DNA of 64,000 bases from Bactrocera neohumeralis. Taxonomy: Eukaryota > Arthropoda > Insecta > Diptera > Tephritidae. Below the pieces are notes generated by a model, which did no database searches, was not told the DNA's origin, and saw only the letters and a list, made by a program, of their open reading frames with translations. The stretch is taken from assembly GCF_024586455.1 (NCBI RefSeq), contig NC_065920.1, positions 68,542,821 to 68,606,820 on the forward strand. The letters are read 5' to 3'. Below are positions 58,937-64,000 of this stretch, piece after piece. A program made the position numbers and the translations under genes. Numbering within the stretch: position 1 is the stretch's first letter; each line of letters starts with the position of its first letter.

Positions 58937-59508
58937 AAAAAAAACAAAATTTTTGGTCTAAACAATATAATTTTCGTTCAAAATGTTTCAGTAGACGCGC
59001 ATTAACCGCATAAAGCTGATGTGCAACAGGGCGTATGAGTAATTAATTTTCGTTGACTTATTTGCATTTTATTTATGTAACATCTACATTTCGGCATTTT
59101 CCTGAAAGCCAAAACTGGCCGCTGCAAAATGCGATTTCAAGTAGAATATTGTAAATTTAAACATTCCAAATTGCGGCCATAAAACAAAATTAGCAATAAA
59201 AGCAACGCGTAAATCATTCAAGTAATGGCAAATTGCAGACAGCTATAGCCAGGCATTGTCTGCTTAATGGCCTCTGCATGCGCTAGTCATTGTAAATTTG
59301 TCTTTTTATATGTTTAATTGTGTATGAGTGAGGAAAATGCATTTTAAATGCATTCAACTATTGATTAACTATATAAGCCTTATATTATATGTATGTACAT
59401 ATGTGCGTATGTACATATGTATATCGTCATTATAGATTGAAAATGGAATTGAGTTGATATTTACAATATTGAACTGTGCCAGTCTTATATAATTGCTTAT
59501 TTTTTTGT
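58937..59508. other. No gene seen
   Basis: Unique AT-rich DNA. It contains the reversed GTTACTCATACGC-like site at 59031-59042. Confidence 0.35.
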
Positions 59509-59675
59509 TTTCTTGATGGAAATTCTGCCAATAATCAGAGGAGAATATCCCCTGCATAAATTTTTTCGAACTAGTTCCGAACTAGTTTCTTGATAAATCA
59601 TTTCTTGGTGGAAATTCTGCAAATAACCATTTATTCCACTCTGCATACATTTTTCAGAACTAGTTTCGAACTAGT
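59509..59675 (+). repeat. Tandem duplication with GAACTAGTTCCGAACTAGT
   Basis: Two units about 90 bases apart (59509-59587 and 59601-59675). Both contain TTTCTTG.TGGAAATTCTGC, CTGCATA.ATTTTT and a doubled GAACTAGT. Confidence 0.7.
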
Positions 59676-60537
59676 ACGCATCGGACCACTTATCTTTTTT
59701 CGTAACACCCACACAACTCATTTTATTAATATTATGAAAAAGTATAATTATTAAATGTTTCATTTACTATAGACTTAAAAAGCTCAAATCGTGGCAGATA
59801 GAACAACAAAAAGGAAATCGTGTTATTGAGAGACTTTGCTTTTTGTTCTACAAACGTAGGAATATTGAGAGATCGATTTGAAACGTTACACCCTTCTTTC
59901 TTACTAAGGATCGGCTCACACATCTGAACCGCCGTTATAAGACCGCTGCAGTATATGGCTACCATACAAACAGACCGTTCTAACTCAAGTCTTGTATGAA
60001 GAACTTTTTTATTTGACGAGGGATCTTAACAGGCTATTATCGAAGACAATATTACCGTCTCCAAACTATAACTACTATATTTATCTGTTAGACAACTACT
60101 TTCCAATTAATTATTACTTACGCTGAAGAACTTTGGCTGCCATCTCTTTGCCTCTCTAGCATCGTCTTGATATGATATTGATATGAACCCATCATGTATA
60201 GCTTTCATTAATAAATGAACAAAAGCCGTCAAAATATGTTCACTCGGCTCGGAAATAATCAAACTTAAGGAAAAATCTAACCTAACGGTTCCTACATTCG
60301 AAAAAACCGACCAACCATAATGTTTGCCTTTAGACTAATGTCATTACATGCCTTCGCAAGCCACTTGTTAAGCCAGATGTGTTTGCAACGATTATATTGC
60401 TGACGCATGCAACACCGTATTTGCCACAGGCAAACTATTGGCCATAAGTTGAAGATAATCGGTCGCACATACACATGCATACATATATGCATATATTAAG
60501 TGCATTTATATTAAGTGTATGTAGATATTCCACATAT
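59676..60537. other. No gene seen
   Basis: Unique AT-rich DNA with short unassigned frames on the minus strand. Confidence 0.35.
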
Positions 60538-60889
60538 CGTCACCTAAACTGCAAAATAACGTAACATCACTTTTCATAAGTTTAGAGGTGTAGGAAAAAC
60601 GATGTAATATAAACCATTCATATTGAAACAAAATTTGAGTTTTGGTTATAAAATGGTTATTTATTGGGTATATAAATGGTTATTTATTGGTTATAAAATA
60701 TATTATTATATTATTTATTGGGTATATAAATGGTTATATATTGGTTATAAAACGGTTATATAGTAATTATACCTGATAGCTGAAATTTTTATGCTACATT
60801 TATGTAACGTGATGTAGTGAATCGTAAGCAAGAAAAAACTCAATTTCGATTTTTTTTTGATGGTACGTTATTTTGCATTTTAGGTGATG
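60538..60889. mobile_element. MITE with CACCTAAAATGC ends, copy 2
   Basis: About 352 bases. The terminal inverted repeat matches at about 28 of 31 positions (CGTCACCTAAACTGCAAAAT and the complement of ATTTTGCATTTTAGGTGATG). Flanks are ATAT on both sides, a possible target duplication. The internal array of TTGGTTATAAAATGGTTAT / TTGGGTATATAAATGGTTAT units is longer than in copy 1. Confidence 0.82.
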
Positions 60890-62403
60890 ATATATATATT
60901 ACTTATGTAACTAATTAGAAATTCAAAACGGAAAAGTTCAATTAAATTGCTTTTGCAAAATTTATTTGCAATTACTAGAAAATTATCATCATTTATTCGA
61001 CAAAAATATTCTACTTAACTATGTTGTTACTAAAGTTACTATAGATTATTAACTAAAACAAAAACAAAAAAAAGGAAAGTTCTAAGTCTGCTTACTTTCA
61101 AATTACCTAAGCTAATTACTGTTAGTTAAAAAGGTTTTTGAGAGAGCTTCATCGATTTTTCAATAATGTAGGCGGAACGAAACAAATAACAGAAATTGTC
61201 TAACGCTTAGATAGCATAATGAAAATCAAATTTGGCGGGTATGAGGTTAGAATGCCACAACTAAGCTGATTATTTCCGACCAAGATGACTTGACAGTTGA
61301 CAGATGTCAGAAAGTTATGACAAACACAAACTTTTCCGACTAAAGTAATTTCGGAAACAAATTGGTTTAATGCGCAGTGAACTGAGAGATTGTGGTCACG
61401 TTAAGGTGAAAATGGAAAACAAAAATGAATGGTGTTACAGAAAAGTGAAAAGTCATATGGTCAAATTGGAAGCAAAATTGCATTTCAAATATCTAATGAC
61501 AAATATAATGATGAAAAAATAAATTCTGAAAGCGAAAACTCAAAAAATTTTTATTAATATTTATTGCAGACTTTAGCACATGCTTCAACATTACACTTTT
61601 GCACTGAAATCCTGACTAGCAAACAATATTTAAAGAAGCTTTCAAAAGCACTATAGCTTGACTAATTACTAAGATGATATTAAATAGCGCTCAGGTACGA
61701 AGTTTTCAAAGAAAGCAAGTATAAATTTGTTAAAATTTTAATCGATAAAAAAAGAAAAAAAAACTTTTCACATAACCTCAAAAGTATGAAACTAATTTTG
61801 CAATGCTTAAAACTGCACTAATATTCGAGGTACTACTATCATAACCCTAAAAGCATGCAACTAATTTTCCAATGCTTAAAACTGCACTAATATTCGCATT
61901 GTGCTGCTTTTTTAGTTATTTAAAAATTAACTATTATACGCAGTTCTCTGCTTTTAATCTACACTAGTTCACTTAGCGCCTTCACATACTTATTTATAGT
62001 ATACCTTTTGGCGCTTGAACACAAAATATAACTTGCAGCGAACGTGCTCAGAACTTCACACTCACATAGTCTAAGGTGTGTAAAGTTGCTGTTGGTAATG
62101 CACTCGTTCTAAATTTAAGTAAAAGCAAAGCATTTTAAAGTAACTTTATTGAAGCTGGGGATTTTATTGAAGTAGCGCTCCTAAAAGTGTGCATGTTTGC
62201 TTTAATTTGATTTTTGTGGGACAGCTACAATTTTGGATCCGATACCAGAAAAACTCGTGGAAAAAACCATTTGCTTAAAGCGGCTATTGAATATAATTTG
62301 AAGAGCATACTAACGGAAGGGTGGACGCAACGGATGGATTTAAGACGAAGCCGCGGTCAACATTTGAAAGAGATTACTTATCTCTGTATTGTTTCTTTAA
62401 AAA
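60890..62403. other. No gene assigned
   Basis: A 64-codon plus-strand frame at 62214-62408 (RKTRGKNHLLKAAIEYNLKS and following) looks protein-like and abuts the DINE scrap. I cannot name it. A 46-base phrase with ATGCAACTAATTTTCCAATGC is duplicated at 61787-61835 and 61855-61900. Confidence 0.3.
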
Positions 62404-62450
62404 AGTAGGGAACCTCGAAATCGATCAGCCTGTCTATTTACAACTGTGCT
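62404..62450 (+). mobile_element. DINE-like scrap
   Basis: AGTAGGGAACCTCGAAATCG matches the start of the fragment at 47449. Confidence 0.4.
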
Positions 62451-63387
62451 TATTTTCCGATTTATCCTTCAAAATTCGAGAGCATCTCTACTAGCTTACT
62501 TCACCAGATCACTTCCGGCACTCCGCAATGAGGTCATTGCTTCACCTTGATCAATAAACTATCATCACAAATCACAACTCAGCAAGAAAAACTTTAAGAT
62601 TGTCTGTCATTCAGCAAGGAAATTTAATCTTGTATTCCGGCTTTTAGGGGACATTTCTGCCAACAGTATTACTGAAAACTGTTTTTCCAGAAGAAAAACA
62701 AAAATCTTTAAGAGCCATTATCGCAATATGGTTTATTTTGAGCGCACTCAAGTTTCATCAATGCCATACTAAGTGATGTTTTTTTGGTATGTTAGAAGAA
62801 GTCTAGCATCAATCAAATATTTAGCGATATGAATGCATATTAGAGGCGCTATAAGCCCAACCTTTCTAAAGGTCCTAAAGGACATACTCGATATTCTATC
62901 ATCGGCGAAATAATATATAGCATCTATTGTATAGACCGAAAAGGGTTTACTTTTGTGTAAAGGGTAACTAATTAATATTTTAGGGGCCATCACTGGTTCT
63001 CTATCTCTAGAACTCGTAGCGTTCAGAACATGCGTGATGGATAATGGGTAGCTATAACATTTCTTCTAATCCATGGCTTCCAATGTTCCAACTTAAAATA
63101 TATTGGGCATTTCAGGGCAGAAAAAAAAACATTTTGTTGAATAAGGCTGAATTGGTTGCAACTTGGAATTAATTGGGCCTAAAGATGGCTTAAGTGTGGC
63201 CAAGTAAGTTCCTAAGTAAATATGTAGATACTTTAAAATAAATGAAAATGACTGATATATGCTAACAAACATCAGAAGCTTTTAAAATATTTTAATAAAT
63301 ACGAGTATATTTACAATGTTGATTGCATATGTGCTTAATCGGCAGTATTTCCGAAAAACTCTAAAAAGGTGGAATTCGCTAAAGATA
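62451..63387. other. No gene seen
   Basis: Unique AT-rich DNA. Confidence 0.35.
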
Positions 63388-64000
63388 TAATGGGTGATCC
63401 AAGTCGAGGTAGTTTTTTCAAAAGCCTTTTTCTGACAGTTCCCGCATGAGTCGTGTCAAGCTGTCATGTTATTTTTTTTTCAGTATTGTTTGGTATTTTA
63501 TCATGGATAGACTTACGCTTGAACAACGTTTACAAATTGTTCAACTTTATTACGAAAATTCACGTTCTATAAAAAATGTGGTTCGCGCGCTTCACTCATC
63601 TTATGGTCAACATCATCACCCAACATTTATTAATGGATAATATTCGACCGAATGGCCAAATCCAGTAGACAGTACTTCCTGAGAGTGTACACGAAGACCG
63701 TGGAGAGTCGATCCACCGCCGATCTCAGCAACTCGGACTGAAGTATGGAACGACTTGACACATTTTGCGTCGAGATCTTAAATTGAAAGCATATAAAATA
63801 AGACTTGTGCAAGAACTGAAACTAATTGACCTTCCCACTCGACATCGCTTTGTTCTATGGGCTCTTGAAAAGTTCCAAGAAGATCCGACGTCTTCGAGCC
63901 AAATTTTGTTCAGCGGTGTGGCCCATTTCTGGGTGAATTGGTATGTAAACAAGCAAAACTGTTGCATTTGGAATAAAGAGCTACCTGAATCGAAAAAAAA
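63388..64000 (+). pseudogene. DUF4817-type Tc1/mariner transposon, 5' part, runs off window
   Basis: The element begins near TGGGTGATCCAAGTCGAGG (63391). The coding start is ATG at 63503 (MDRLTLEQRLQIVQLYYENS), an N-terminal helix-turn-helix typical of DUF4817-containing insect transposases. The frame is lost after HHHPTF, but homologous residues continue: NIRPNGQ, ESVHEDRGESIHRRSQQLGL, LRRDLKLKAYKIRLVQELK and then FSGVAHFWVNWYVNKQNCCI. In relatives I recall the last motif is FSDEAHFW.NGYVNKQN, so the first catalytic Asp is Gly here. The rest of the catalytic domain lies beyond 64000. Frameshifts plus the Asp loss predict inactivity. The same family lies at 2235-2620. Confidence 0.7.

Noticed and set aside
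62214..62408. 64-codon frame RKTRGKNHLLKAAIEYNLKS...
   Set aside because: Looks protein-like, but too short to assign and adjacent to a DINE scrap. Left unnamed rather than guessed.
1..64000. CRISPR arrays, bacterial operons or viral insertions
   Set aside because: Repeats present are transposon ends, microsatellites or segmental copies. No regular spacer-repeat arrays, ribosome-binding sites, LTR pairs or viral protein motifs were seen.

Overview
This is an AT-rich, intron-like or intergenic window from a dipteran insect, most likely a tephritid fruit fly. The evidence is several DINE-1/INE-1-like repeats (GACA/GGAC tetranucleotide array plus a TATACCCTGTTCAGGGTATA hairpin), many dead Tc1/mariner relics, non-LTR retrotransposon debris, and insect core-promoter and splice-donor signals. 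No bacterial or viral gene organisation is seen. The organism call rests on repeat styles I recognise and is an inference.

Layout. 0-2.7 kb: a 245-bp direct duplication, a truncated HINE-like element (copy A) and a relic of a DUF4817-type transposase. 5-9 kb: a mariner relic abutting HINE copy B, a DD37D (maT-type) relic with recognisable terminal repeats, and a second mariner relic. 12.3-12.9 kb: the best-preserved DINE-1-like element. 13.9-18.4 kb: inverted pieces of a LINE 3' end, a second DD37D relic, a LINE reverse-transcriptase fragment and another mariner relic. 20.2-21.4 kb: a nearly intact mariner with a 27-bp terminal inverted repeat, killed by loss of its second catalytic Asp and by a nonsense codon. 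22.4-23.9 kb: the only host-gene signal, an Inr+DPE core promoter, a long 5' UTR and a short first coding exon ending in GTAAGT on the + strand. 24.6-27 kb: a DD37E-like element and a mariner relic. 28.5-37 kb: AT-rich repeat blocks, including a dispersed segmental triplication and two families of short motifs repeated at intervals. 39-43.6 kb: two mariner relics, a paired 250-bp repeat and a jockey-clade fragment. 46.3-51.6 kb: HINE copy C, an R1-like LINE relic, and a MITE nested inside a DINE-like element. 52-64 kb: LINE scraps, a 154-bp MITE with TA target duplication, a second MITE copy, and the 5' part of a DUF4817-type transposon cut off by the window edge.

No complete functional protein-coding gene is present. 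If the promoter at 22.58 kb is real, everything from 23.9 kb to the window end could be its first intron(s), and the transposon load there is typical of a very long dipteran intron. At least eight Tc1/mariner-type lineages are represented, all decayed within the window. The most unusual structures are not genes: the spaced GCCTACATTTAGGC dyad (30.7-32.2 kb), the spaced GTTACTCATACGCA motif (36.5-37.0 kb), the AATATTGTGCAATATT-bearing segmental copies (28.5-36 kb), and the MITE with a variable internal GGTTAT minisatellite.
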